A stretch of 64,000 nucleotides of DNA, from assembly GCA_014649355.1 (NCBI GenBank), contig BMSW01000003.1, positions 248,001 through 312,000 on the forward strand, written 5' to 3'. The notes beneath the pieces were generated by a model. It ran no database searches. It saw only the letters and a program-made list of their open reading frames with translations, and was not told the DNA's origin. A program made the translations under genes and the position numbers. This DNA is from Streptomyces althioticus (GTDB lineage: Bacteria; Actinomycetota; Actinomycetes; Streptomycetales; Streptomycetaceae). Shown one piece after another: positions 1-7,138 of this stretch. Position 1 is the stretch's first letter. Each line of letters opens with the position of its first letter.

Positions 1-499
1 TGCCCTTCAGCGCGGGCACCACCGTGCGGTCCAGCTGGTCGGCGAGCGCCTGCTGGTCCTTGTCGGAGGTGACGGCGAGGACCACGGCCGGGAGGTCGTC
101 CGTGGATCCCGCGACGACCTGCGGGTCCACCCCGGACGGCAGGCGGGCGCCGGCCCGGTTGACGGCCTGCTGCACGTCGGCGACGAGCTGCTGGGTGTTG
201 TTGCCGTAGTCGAAGGACGCCATGATCACGGCGTTGCCCTCGCTCGCCTTCGAGGTGACGCCGGAGATGCCGTCGACGGCCTCCAGGCTGTCCTCGATGG
301 GTTCGACGACCTGCTTCTCCACCACGTCCGGGGAGGCGCCCTGGTAGGGGGCGATCACGGAGACCATGGGCAGTTCGATGGTGGGCAGGAGCTGCTGCTT
401 GAGCTGGGGTATCGCGATCGCCCCGAAGACGAGCGCGATGATCGACATCAGTCCGATCAGCGCCCGTTGCGCGAGGCTGAATCTGGACAGCCAGGACAT
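1..499 (-). CDS. RND-family efflux pump permease, N-terminal part (cut by window edge)
   Basis: Only the first 166 codons are in the window. The protein starts MSWLSRFSLAQRALIGLM, runs into one membrane helix (about residues 12-31), then has the periplasmic start typical of AcrB/HAE1 pumps: a P-M-V-S-V-I-A-P-Y-Q-G-A-S-P-D-V-V-E stretch followed by a porter-domain sequence with the NNTQQLVADVQQAV segment. These pumps export drugs or lipids using the proton gradient. It lies downstream of a response regulator and kinase on the same strand, so the two-component system may control it. Family assignment is from visible motifs; the substrate cannot be told. Confidence 0.85.
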   Translation of the reverse strand, partial: MSWLSRFSLAQRALIGLMSIIALVFGAIAIPQLKQQLLPTIELPMVSVIAPYQGASPDVVEKQVVEPIEDSLEAVDGISGVTSKASEGNAVIMASFDYGNNTQQLVADVQQAVNRAGARLPSGVDPQVVAGSTDDLPAVVLAVTSDKDQQALADQLDRTVVPALKG

Positions 500-658
500 G
501 GGTCAGGGTCTCTTTTCCGTCGAGCGGCGAAGGTCCGGCAGACGGGCGCGCGCACAGTGGGCGGCCCGCTCTACACCCTGGGCCATGGCCCGGGACCGAT
601 CCGTGGTCCCGAGGTCCGATTCTTCACACGGCGCCTACTCCCGCCGCAGTACTCCCCG

Positions 659-1348
659 CTACGCCTGGTCCGTCCTCGGACGGACCAGGCCGGACTCGTA
701 GGCGATGACCACGAGCTGGGCCCGGTCGCGGGCGCCCAGTTTGGCCATGGCGCGGTTGACGTGCGTCTTCACGGTGAGCGGGCTGACCTCGAGGCGCTCG
801 GCGATCTCGTCGTTGGTGTGGCCGCCGGCGACCTGGACCAGCACCTCCCGTTCGCGCACGGTGAGCGAGTCGAGCCGCTCGGCGCGCTCGGGGTCGCTGT
901 CGGGGCCGGACGGGCCGTCCTGGGCGAGGAAGCGGGCGATGAGGCCCTTGGTGGCCTGCGGGGACAGCAGCGCCTCTCCCCCGGCGGCGATGCGGACGGC
1001 GCTGAGCATCTCGTCCGGTTCGGAGCCCTTGCCGAGGAAGCCGGAGGCGCCGGCCCGCAGCGACTGCACCACGTAGTCGTCGACCTCGAACGTCGTCAGT
1101 ATGACCACCCGCACCCCGTCGAGTGCGGGGTCGGAGCTGATCTCACGGGTGGCGGCGAGCCCGTCGGTGCCGGGCATGCGGATGTCCATGAGGACCACGT
1201 CGGGCCGGTGTTCGCGCGCCAGCCGGACGGCCTCGGCGCCGTCGGACGCCTCGCCGACGACCTCCATGTCCGGCTCGGAGTCGACGAGGACGCGGAAGGC
1301 GCTGCGCAGCAGGGCCTGGTCGTCGGCGAGCAGCACGCGGATCGTCAT
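659..1348 (-). CDS. NarL/LuxR-family two-component response regulator
   Basis: 229 aa. N-terminal receiver domain with the acidic pair D9-D10, phospho-acceptor D55 in VVLMDIRMP and the switch Thr in VVILTTFE. C-terminal LuxR-type helix-turn-helix at about residues 163-225 (LTVREREVLVQVAGG, then SPLTVKTHVNRAMAKLG). ATG at 1348 is chosen because the receiver fold begins right there (MTIRVLLADD); the longer reading frame adds only low-complexity sequence. The gene starts 22 bp after the kinase stop, so the two are co-transcribed; an RND pump follows. Confidence 0.93.
   Translation of the reverse strand: MTIRVLLADDQALLRSAFRVLVDSEPDMEVVGEASDGAEAVRLAREHRPDVVLMDIRMPGTDGLAATREISSDPALDGVRVVILTTFEVDDYVVQSLRAGASGFLGKGSEPDEMLSAVRIAAGGEALLSPQATKGLIARFLAQDGPSGPDSDPERAERLDSLTVREREVLVQVAGGHTNDEIAERLEVSPLTVKTHVNRAMAKLGARDRAQLVVIAYESGLVRPRTDQA
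663..690 (-). terminator. Hairpin inside the 3' end of the response regulator gene
   Basis: Perfect 13-bp inverted repeat (GCCTGGTCCGTCC with its complement) with a TC centre, just upstream of the TAG stop. It could attenuate transcription from the regulator into the RND gene. No U-tract, as usual in Streptomyces. Confidence 0.5.
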
Positions 1349-1370
1349 GCGGGCTCCAGCGGGGCGTCGG

Positions 1371-2633
1371 TCACGGGCGGCCGCCGGGGGCGGCGGAGGT
1401 GCGGGGCTCGACGGGAAGGATCGCATGCACGCGGAAGCCGCCCCCGTAGCGGGGGCCGGTGGTCAGGGTGCCGCGCAGGGCGGTGACGCGTTCGCGCATG
1501 CCGAGCAGTCCGTGCCCGCCGCCGGGCGTGGGGCCGTGTCCGTCGTCGTTGCCGTCGTCGAGCACGGTGACCTCGATGTGCGGTCCGACGCGTACGACGC
1601 TGACCTCGGCGCGCGCGTCGGTCCCGGCGTGCTTCTGCACGTTGGTCAGCGCCTCCTGGACGATCCGGTACGCGGCCAGGTCGACGGCTGCGGGCAGTTC
1701 GGTGCCCTGGTCGGCGCGGGCGACCTCGACCCGCAGCCCGGCGTTGCGGAAGGTGGCGGCGAGTTCGTCGAGGCGGTCGAGTCCCGGCGCGGGCTCGGTG
1801 GGCGCCTCGGGGTCGCCGGACTGGCGCAGCAGGCCGACGGTGGCGCGCAGTTCGCCGAGCGCGTGGCGGCTGGCCTCGCGGACGTGGGCGAGGGCCTCCT
1901 TGGCCTGGTCGGGGCGCTTGTCCATGACGTGGGCGGCGACCCCGGCCTGCACGTTGACCAGGGCGATGTGGTGGGCGACCACGTCGTGCAGGTCGCGGGC
2001 GATGCGCAGCCGCTCCTCGGCGACACGGCGGCGGGCCTCCTCCTCCCGGGTGCGTTCTGCGCGTTCGGCGCGCTCGCGGATGGCCTGGACGAAGGCGCGG
2101 CGGCTGCGGACGGCGTCGCCGGCGGTGGCGCCGATGCCGGTCCAGGCGAGGATCGCCAGGTTCTCCTGGGCGTACCAGGGCAGGGGCCCCGCGGCCATGG
2201 CGGCGCCGGTGAGGACGGTCATGGTGAGCAGGCCGAGCCGCCAGGTGGTGGGGCGGTCCGTGGAGGCGGCGACGGTGTAGAGGGCGATCACCGCGCACAT
2301 GGCGACGGGGGCGCGCGGGTCGCCCGTGACGGACTCGACGACGGAGAGGCCGCCCGCGGCGCCGAGCACCGTTCGCGGGGCGCGGCGGCGGAAGACGAGC
2401 GCGGCGGCGCCGAGCGTCATCAGGACGAGGCTGAGCGGGTCGGGGGTGCGCAGCCCCCAGCTGACCCCCTCGGGGTCGTGCGGTTCGACGAAGGACCCGG
2501 CGACCATGCACAGCAGGACGCCGACGGCCAGCACCGTGTCCACGGCGGCCGGGTGGGCCCGCGCCCGGCAGCGGGCGCGTGTCAGGGTGCTCACGGCTGG
2601 TTGCGGTGACCGGGGCGGACGCCCGTACGGCAT
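1371..2633 (-). CDS. Sensor histidine kinase (HisKA_3 / DesK-like)
   Basis: 420 aa. About five hydrophobic segments lie in residues 30-165, then a coiled stretch rich in R and E, the dimerisation and phosphotransfer helix with RIARDLHDVVAHH (phospho-acceptor His about 216), and an HATPase_c domain with the N-box YRIVQEALTNVQKHA and the glycine-rich GGGHGLLGMRERV. The ATG at 2633 has a purine-rich GGGGGAG about 8 nt upstream; an inner GTG at 2594 is possible. Partner of the adjacent regulator; the stimulus is unknown, though the downstream RND pump hints at envelope or drug stress. Confidence 0.92.
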   Translation of the reverse strand: MPYGRPPRSPQPAVSTLTRARCRARAHPAAVDTVLAVGVLLCMVAGSFVEPHDPEGVSWGLRTPDPLSLVLMTLGAAALVFRRRAPRTVLGAAGGLSVVESVTGDPRAPVAMCAVIALYTVAASTDRPTTWRLGLLTMTVLTGAAMAAGPLPWYAQENLAILAWTGIGATAGDAVRSRRAFVQAIRERAERAERTREEEARRRVAEERLRIARDLHDVVAHHIALVNVQAGVAAHVMDKRPDQAKEALAHVREASRHALGELRATVGLLRQSGDPEAPTEPAPGLDRLDELAATFRNAGLRVEVARADQGTELPAAVDLAAYRIVQEALTNVQKHAGTDARAEVSVVRVGPHIEVTVLDDGNDDGHGPTPGGGHGLLGMRERVTALRGTLTTGPRYGGGFRVHAILPVEPRTSAAPGGRP

Positions 2634-2703
2634 GGCCCCGGCTCCCCCCTCTCTGCGGACTGCCTCGTCTCCGGCGGCGGACCCCGGTGGGCCCGGGGAC
2701 GTC

Positions 2704-2985
2704 TCAGGTCCCCGGGATGAGGCCGTCGTCGGTGAGGAGGCCGCGGACCTCCTCGAGGGTGGCGTCGGGGGACGGCAGGATGAGGTCGGACGGCTCCAGG
2801 GAGTCGTCCGGCAGCGGCTCGCCCAGCTCGTGCACCTTGTCGAGCAGTGCCTGGAGCGTGGTGCGGAAGCCGGGCCCGTCGCCGTTCTCCATCTCGGCGA
2901 GCAGTTCCTCGTCCAGCTTGTCCAGCTCGGGCAGCCGGCTCTCCTCCAGCCGCACCTGCCCCTCCCCCATGATCCGTACGATCAT
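2704..2985 (-). CDS. PspA-associated protein PspAA
   Basis: 93 aa, starting MIVRIMGEGQVRLEES and rich in Asp and Glu (charge clearly negative), with no membrane segment. Length, N-terminus and position directly after a PspA gene (20 bp downstream, same strand) match the small PspAA partner of actinobacterial PspA. The biochemical role of PspAA is not established; it is thought to act with PspA in the membrane-stress response. Assignment rests on recall of the family and on synteny. Confidence 0.8.
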   Translation of the reverse strand: MIVRIMGEGQVRLEESRLPELDKLDEELLAEMENGDGPGFRTTLQALLDKVHELGEPLPDDSLEPSDLILPSPDATLEEVRGLLTDDGLIPGT

Positions 2986-3005
2986 GTCGCCCTCCTCGGC
3001 GTGGG

Positions 3006-3809
3006 CTACTGCTTGTCGAAGCGCGGGGTGTCCTGCGGCTGCTGCTGGGCCTGCGGCTGCGCCTGGCCCTGGCCGCCCTCGAGGGCCTGCCGGTCGCCGG
3101 AGGAGCCCCCGGCCAGCTCGGCCTTCATCCGCTGCAGTTCGAGCTCCACGTCCGTGCCGCCGGAGAGGCGGTCCAGCTCGGCCTGGATGTCGTCCTTGTG
3201 CATGCCGGACTGGTCGTCGAGGGCGCCGGAGGCGAGCAGCTCGTCGATCGCGCCGGCCCGCGCCTGGAGCTGGGCGGTCTTGTCCTCGGCGCGCTGGATG
3301 GCCAGGCCGACGTCGCCCATCTCCTCGGAGATGCCGGAGAAGGCCTCGCCGATCCGGGTCTGCGCCTGGGCGGCGGTGTAGGTGGCCTTGATGGTCTCCT
3401 TCTTGGTGCGGAAGGCGTCCACCTTGGCCTGGAGGCGCTGCGCGGCCAGCGTCAGCTTCTCCTCCTCGCCCTGGAGCGTGGCGTGCTGCGTCTCCAGGTC
3501 GGTCACCTGCTGCTGGAGCGCGGCGCGGCGGGACAGGGCCTCGCGGGCCAGGTCCTCACGGCCCAGCGCGAGCGCCTTGCGGCCCTGGTCCTCCAGCTTC
3601 GAGGACTGGGACTGGAGCTGGTTGAGCTGGAGCTCCAGGCGCTTGCGGCTGGTCGCCACGTCGGCGACGCCCCTGCGGACCTTCTGGAGCAGCTCCAGCT
3701 GCTTCTGGTACGAGTAATCGAGGGTCTCGCGCGGGTCCTCGGCCCGGTCAAGGGCCTTGTTCGCCTTCGCGCGGAAGATCATCCCCATACGCTTCATGAC
3801 ACCGCTCAT
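3006..3809 (-). CDS. pspA: PspA/IM30 (ESCRT-III-like) membrane stress protein
   Basis: 267 aa. Almost entirely helical and coiled-coil after an N-terminal amphipathic stretch (MSGVMKRMGMIFRAKANKAL, then the EDPRETLDYSYQKQLELL signature of the family). PspA/Vipp1 proteins polymerise on damaged cytoplasmic membranes and keep them sealed. The C-terminal 40 residues are Gln/Pro-rich (GQAQPQAQQQPQ), probably disordered. ATG at 3809 is preferred over the upstream ATG at 3887 because the family fold begins there and AGAAGGGGG lies upstream. Followed by pspAA. Confidence 0.92.
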   Translation of the reverse strand: MSGVMKRMGMIFRAKANKALDRAEDPRETLDYSYQKQLELLQKVRRGVADVATSRKRLELQLNQLQSQSSKLEDQGRKALALGREDLAREALSRRAALQQQVTDLETQHATLQGEEEKLTLAAQRLQAKVDAFRTKKETIKATYTAAQAQTRIGEAFSGISEEMGDVGLAIQRAEDKTAQLQARAGAIDELLASGALDDQSGMHKDDIQAELDRLSGGTDVELELQRMKAELAGGSSGDRQALEGGQGQAQPQAQQQPQDTPRFDKQ

Positions 3810-4092
3810 GGGCTTCGCGCGCCCCCTTCTGACGGACTCCAGCTCCAGTGACTGCCTCAGAACCCACAGTACGGGCCCTGCATCCATTACCGCACTGTTC
3901 GGGGACGGATGGGCTCATCCCCAAGGACGACTGAGTACCCTCCTGATCCGGCGTAGGGAGTAGGTGGCTCCCGGGGTGGCGGCCGTCGGTCGTCCCGTGA
4001 GGCCCCCGCTACGTCCCCATCTGTCCTAGGAGAGACGTCCGGTGTTGCCGGATCGTTCCCCGCAGGGCTGTGGTCCAACCCCGGCCACCCCG
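3810..4092. promoter_or_regulatory. Divergent intergenic region between pspA and the DUF3043 gene
   Basis: About 297 bp between divergent starts. It holds a short inverted repeat GGATG-GGCT-CATCC (3907-3920) and no recognisable gene. Promoters for both genes must lie here; only the -10 of the rightward gene is convincing. Confidence 0.5.
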
Positions 4093-4098
4093 TACCCT
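4093..4098 (+). promoter_or_regulatory. -10 hexamer of a probable leaderless transcript (DUF3043 gene)
   Basis: TACCCT lies 8 nt before the GTG at 4107 and no Shine-Dalgarno sequence is present, which fits transcription starting at the start codon. Confidence 0.5.
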
Positions 4099-4106
4099 TG
4101 GGTTTT

Positions 4107-4706
4107 GTGTTCCGAAGCCGTGCCAAGGAAGAGAAGGCACCGGGCGCCGACAAGGCGACGGTGACCGGCTCCACTCAGACCCGTCATCCCGAGGCCCCCA
4201 AGGGCCGCCCCACACCCAAGCGCAGCGTGGCCCAGTCGCAGCGCCGCAGCGTGGCCAACACGACGATGTCGCGCAAGGAGGCGTCCAAGCGTCAGCGTGA
4301 GGAGCGCCGTGCCGCGCTGGAGCGTCAGCGCCAGGCGCTGGCCAGCGGCGACGAGCGGTATCTGCCCGCGCGCGACAAGGGTCCTGTGCGCCGGTTCGCC
4401 CGTGACTTCGTGGACTCGCGTTTCCACATCGCGGAGTGGTTCCTGCCGATGGCCGTGGTCATCCTCGTGCTGAGCATGGTCCAGGTGGCGCAGCTGCAGA
4501 ACATCGCGCTGCTGCTGTGGCTGGTCGTCATCGTGATGATCGTGCTCGACTCGGTCGTGACCGGCTTCCGCCTGAAGAAGACGCTCGCCGAGCGCTTCCC
4601 CGACGAGAACCGGCGCGGCGCGGTGGCCTACGCGCTGATGCGCACGCTCCAGATGCGCCGGCTGCGGCTGCCCAAGCCCCAGGTGAAGCGCGGGGAGCGG
4701 CCCTGA
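4107..4706 (+). CDS. DUF3043 membrane protein
   Basis: 199 aa. The first 90 residues are basic and helical (many K/R, KRQREERRAALERQRQ), then two close hydrophobic helices (about residues 112-155, FLPMAVVILVLSMVQVA and ALLLWLVVIVMIVLDSVV), then a short basic tail with FRLKKTLAERFPDE. This is the DUF3043 layout, found across actinobacteria; function unknown. GTG at 4107 (VFRSRAKEEK) is chosen over a TTG three codons earlier because of the TACCCT -10 box 8 nt upstream. The stop overlaps the probable start of the following methyltransferase. Confidence 0.88.
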   Translation: MFRSRAKEEKAPGADKATVTGSTQTRHPEAPKGRPTPKRSVAQSQRRSVANTTMSRKEASKRQREERRAALERQRQALASGDERYLPARDKGPVRRFARDFVDSRFHIAEWFLPMAVVILVLSMVQVAQLQNIALLLWLVVIVMIVLDSVVTGFRLKKTLAERFPDENRRGAVAYALMRTLQMRRLRLPKPQVKRGERP

Positions 4707-5470
4707 GCACCACCCCGTTCGCGCACGGTACGACGGCGCCGGGTCCGCTGGGCGGGCCCGGCCGTCTGCGTGACGTCGTCCGTGAGGAGCTGGTGGCCCG
4801 CCAGCTCGAGGAGCAGATAGTCGGGCGCTTCCCGGTGGGGAAGCGGCTGCGGGTGCTCGACGTGGGCATGGGCCGGGGCGTGCAGGCGCTGCGGCTGGCC
4901 CGGGCCGGCCATCAGGTGACGGGCGTCGAGCAGGACGCCGCGTCGATCTCGGCGGCCCGGGAGGCGTTCGCCGGGGAGCCCGAGGGCATCCGGGAGCGGA
5001 TGCGGATCATCGAGGGGCAGGCCGGGGACACCGGCGTGCACTTCCTGCCGGGCAGTTTCGACGTCGTGCTCTGTCATGGCGTGCTCATGGACGACGTGGA
5101 CGAGCCGGACGCGCTGCTCGCGGGGGTGGCGCGGATGCTGGCGCCCGGCGGGATGCTGTCGCTGCTCGTGCGCAACGGCGACGCGGCGGCGATGCGGGCG
5201 GGTCTGTCCGGCGACTGGGCGGGGGCGCTGGCGGCGTTCTGCCCGCCGACGACGTCGTACGGGCTGAAGCGGCTGACGTCGACGCTCGCGGGGATCGGGG
5301 CGCCGCTGCACACCTGGTACGGCGTGCGGGTCTTCACGGACACGGCGGCGGACGACGCGGTGCTGCCGGACGACCTGGACGCGGTGCTGGCGGTCGAGGA
5401 CCGGGCCGGGCGCACGGACCCGTACCGGGGGGTCGCGGCGCTGCTGCACCTGTGCGGGGTCCGGGGCTGA
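4703..5470 (+). CDS. Class I SAM-dependent methyltransferase (probable CTG start)
   Basis: 255 aa. Rossmann methyltransferase: motif I LRVLDVGMGRGVQALRLA at about residues 52-69, acidic strand end GVEQD, later SFDVVLCHGVLMDDVDEPDALL and the usual ARMLAPGGMLSLLVRNGD. The substrate is unknown. The reading frame is open far upstream, but real homology-like sequence begins at LSTTPFAHG, so the best start is a CTG at 4703 with GGGGAG 5 nt before it and a CTGA overlap with the preceding stop. No ATG, GTG or TTG lies in a suitable place. It is translationally coupled to the DUF3043 gene. Confidence 0.85.
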   Translation: MSTTPFAHGTTAPGPLGGPGRLRDVVREELVARQLEEQIVGRFPVGKRLRVLDVGMGRGVQALRLARAGHQVTGVEQDAASISAAREAFAGEPEGIRERMRIIEGQAGDTGVHFLPGSFDVVLCHGVLMDDVDEPDALLAGVARMLAPGGMLSLLVRNGDAAAMRAGLSGDWAGALAAFCPPTTSYGLKRLTSTLAGIGAPLHTWYGVRVFTDTAADDAVLPDDLDAVLAVEDRAGRTDPYRGVAALLHLCGVRG

Positions 5471-5484
5471 GGGCTCAGCCCCGG
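5461..5484 (+). terminator. Hairpin overlapping the methyltransferase stop codon
   Basis: Perfect 11-bp inverted repeat CCGGGGCTGAG / CTCAGCCCCGG with GG between, sitting between two convergent genes and containing the TGA stop. Could serve both strands. Confidence 0.6.
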
Positions 5485-5540
5485 AGATCGCCGGCCGCGG
5501 GGACCTCGGTCACGGTGTCACCGGCCCCCGCGCCGTCCGC

Positions 5541-5789
5541 TCAGGCGCCGTCGCCGGCGCTCTCGTCCTCCGCCGCCGCGGCCTCGTCGGCGTGCAGGCT
5601 CATCGGGCCGTAGATCTCGGTGTCGTCCTCCAGCAGGCGCACCTGGTCGGCGCCGCCCTCCAGGAGTGCCTTCCAGTTCTCCCCGATCCAGGACTCGGCG
5701 TCCCCCTGCGTGGTGAACTCCTCCGGCGTCACCGCGGGCTCGACCTGCGTCCCGTCGGCCTTCTCGAACCGCCACGTCCATGCCGCCAT
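5541..5789 (-). CDS. Conserved small acidic hypothetical protein (82 aa)
   Basis: Starts MAAWTWRFEKADGTQ and continues with an acidic, soluble sequence (FTTQGDAESWIGENWKALLEGGADQVRLLEDDTEIYGPM). No membrane helix or known catalytic motif. The ATG at 5789 has a clear GGGAGG 5 nt upstream. Similar proteins of this length are, from memory, common in actinobacteria as unnamed conserved proteins. The C-terminus is Ala/Glu/Asp-rich and probably disordered. Convergent with the methyltransferase and divergent from the cobU fusion, so it is a single-gene unit. I cannot give a function. Confidence 0.85.
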   Translation of the reverse strand: MAAWTWRFEKADGTQVEPAVTPEEFTTQGDAESWIGENWKALLEGGADQVRLLEDDTEIYGPMSLHADEAAAAEDESAGDGA

Positions 5790-5905
5790 GTACGCCTCCC
5801 AAGCGTGTGACCTCACTGCACAGCAGAAGCCGGATCTTGGTCCGGCTCCTGACCAAGAGCGTAGTCGGACGGGCATCGGCTGTGGGGAAAGGTGAGAATC
5901 GGGGC

Positions 5906-7105
5906 GTGGAACTGACTCTGCTCGGCACCGGCGCCCCGGCGGGACTGCCCCGCCCCGACTGTCCCTGCGCGGCGTGCGCGTGTGCGCTCGGACCGCACGC
6001 GCGGGCGGCGACCTCGCTGCTGGTGGACGGCGCGCTGCTGCTCGACCTGACCCCCGGCGCGGCCTTCGCGGCGGCCCGTGCGGGGCGTTCGCTGGGCGGG
6101 GTGCGCCAGGTGCTGCTGTCGCACCCGCACGACGGGCCCGCGGTGGAGGTGCCGGCCGGGCTGCCGCAGCCGGGGCGGGTGCCGGACGGGCGTGAGCTGG
6201 CGCTGCTGACGGGGCATCGGGTGCGGGCGGTGGCGCTGGACGCGCCCGGTACCGGGTACGCGGTGACCGGCCCCGACGGGCAGCGGCTGCTGTATCTGCC
6301 GCCGGGCGGCGCCCCGGCCGGTCTGGAGGCGCCCGCCGAGCCGTACGCGATGGTGGTGCTGGACGTCGTGGGCCGCCCGGACGCGCTGGCGCGGCTGCGG
6401 GAGACGGGCGCGGTGGTGCCGACCACGGACGTCGTCGCCGTGCACCTGGACCACGACGTGCCCCCGGGCCCCGAGGTGCGGCGCCGGCTGGCGGCGGCGG
6501 GGGCGCGGGCCGTGCCGGACGGGACGACGCTGGAGGTCGGCGCGTACGAGGACGTGCCCGACGTGCCGCGCCGCACGCTGGTGCTGGGCGGGGCGCGGTC
6601 GGGGAAGTCGGTGGAGGCGGAGCGGCGCCTGGAGTCCTTCCCCGAGGTGCTGTACGTGGCGACCGGCGGCTCGCGCAACGGCGACACGGAGTGGGCGGCG
6701 CGGGTGTCCGCGCACCAGGAGCGGCGGCCGGGCTCCTGGCGAACCGTCGAGACGTGCGATCTGGTGCCGCTGCTCAAGGACGACGGTCCGCCGCTCCTCG
6801 TCGACTGCCTCTCCCTGTGGCTGACGGACGCGATGGACGCGGTGGGCGCCTGGGACGACGCGGAGTGGGCGGACGGCGGCGAGCGCGCCCTCCGCGACCG
6901 CGTGCGGGCCCTCACGGACGCGGTCCGCGAGACCCGCCGCACGGTGGTCGCGGTCTCCAACGAGGTCGGCTCCGGCATCGTCCCCGCCACCGCGTCGGGC
7001 CGCCGCTACCGCGACGAACTGGGCCGTCTGAACGCGGCGTTCGCGGCGGAGTGCGAACAGGTGCTGCTGGTGGTGGCGGGTCAGGCGCTGGTGCTGCGGG
7101 GCTGA
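5906..7105 (+). CDS. cobU: CobU: adenosylcobinamide kinase / guanylyltransferase with an N-terminal metallo-hydrolase-like domain
   Basis: 399 aa, about twice the length of a usual CobU. Residues about 223-399 are CobU: P-loop LGGARSGKS (Lys234), YVATGGSRNGD, VDCLSLWLTDAM, VVAVSNEVGSGIVP, GRLNAAFAAECEQVLLVVAG. CobU phosphorylates adenosylcobinamide and then adds GMP. Residues 1-210 look like a PhnP-like metallo-beta-lactamase fold (start ELTLLGTGAPAGLPRPDCPCAAC), but the metal motif reads SHPHDGPAVE (His73, His75) and lacks the Asp-His pair, so hydrolase activity is doubtful. GTG at 5906 is chosen because the domain starts there. cobT and cobS lie within 5 kb. Confidence 0.93.
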   Translation: MELTLLGTGAPAGLPRPDCPCAACACALGPHARAATSLLVDGALLLDLTPGAAFAAARAGRSLGGVRQVLLSHPHDGPAVEVPAGLPQPGRVPDGRELALLTGHRVRAVALDAPGTGYAVTGPDGQRLLYLPPGGAPAGLEAPAEPYAMVVLDVVGRPDALARLRETGAVVPTTDVVAVHLDHDVPPGPEVRRRLAAAGARAVPDGTTLEVGAYEDVPDVPRRTLVLGGARSGKSVEAERRLESFPEVLYVATGGSRNGDTEWAARVSAHQERRPGSWRTVETCDLVPLLKDDGPPLLVDCLSLWLTDAMDAVGAWDDAEWADGGERALRDRVRALTDAVRETRRTVVAVSNEVGSGIVPATASGRRYRDELGRLNAAFAAECEQVLLVVAGQALVLRG

Positions 7106-7133
7106 GGCGGCGCCCGTGGGGTGGGGCGCCGCC
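7106..7133. terminator. Terminator hairpin between cobU and the convergent methyltransferase
   Basis: 10-bp stem GGCGGCGCCC / GGGCGCCGCC with an 8-nt loop, directly after the cobU stop. Confidence 0.6.
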
Positions 7134-7138
7134 CGCCG

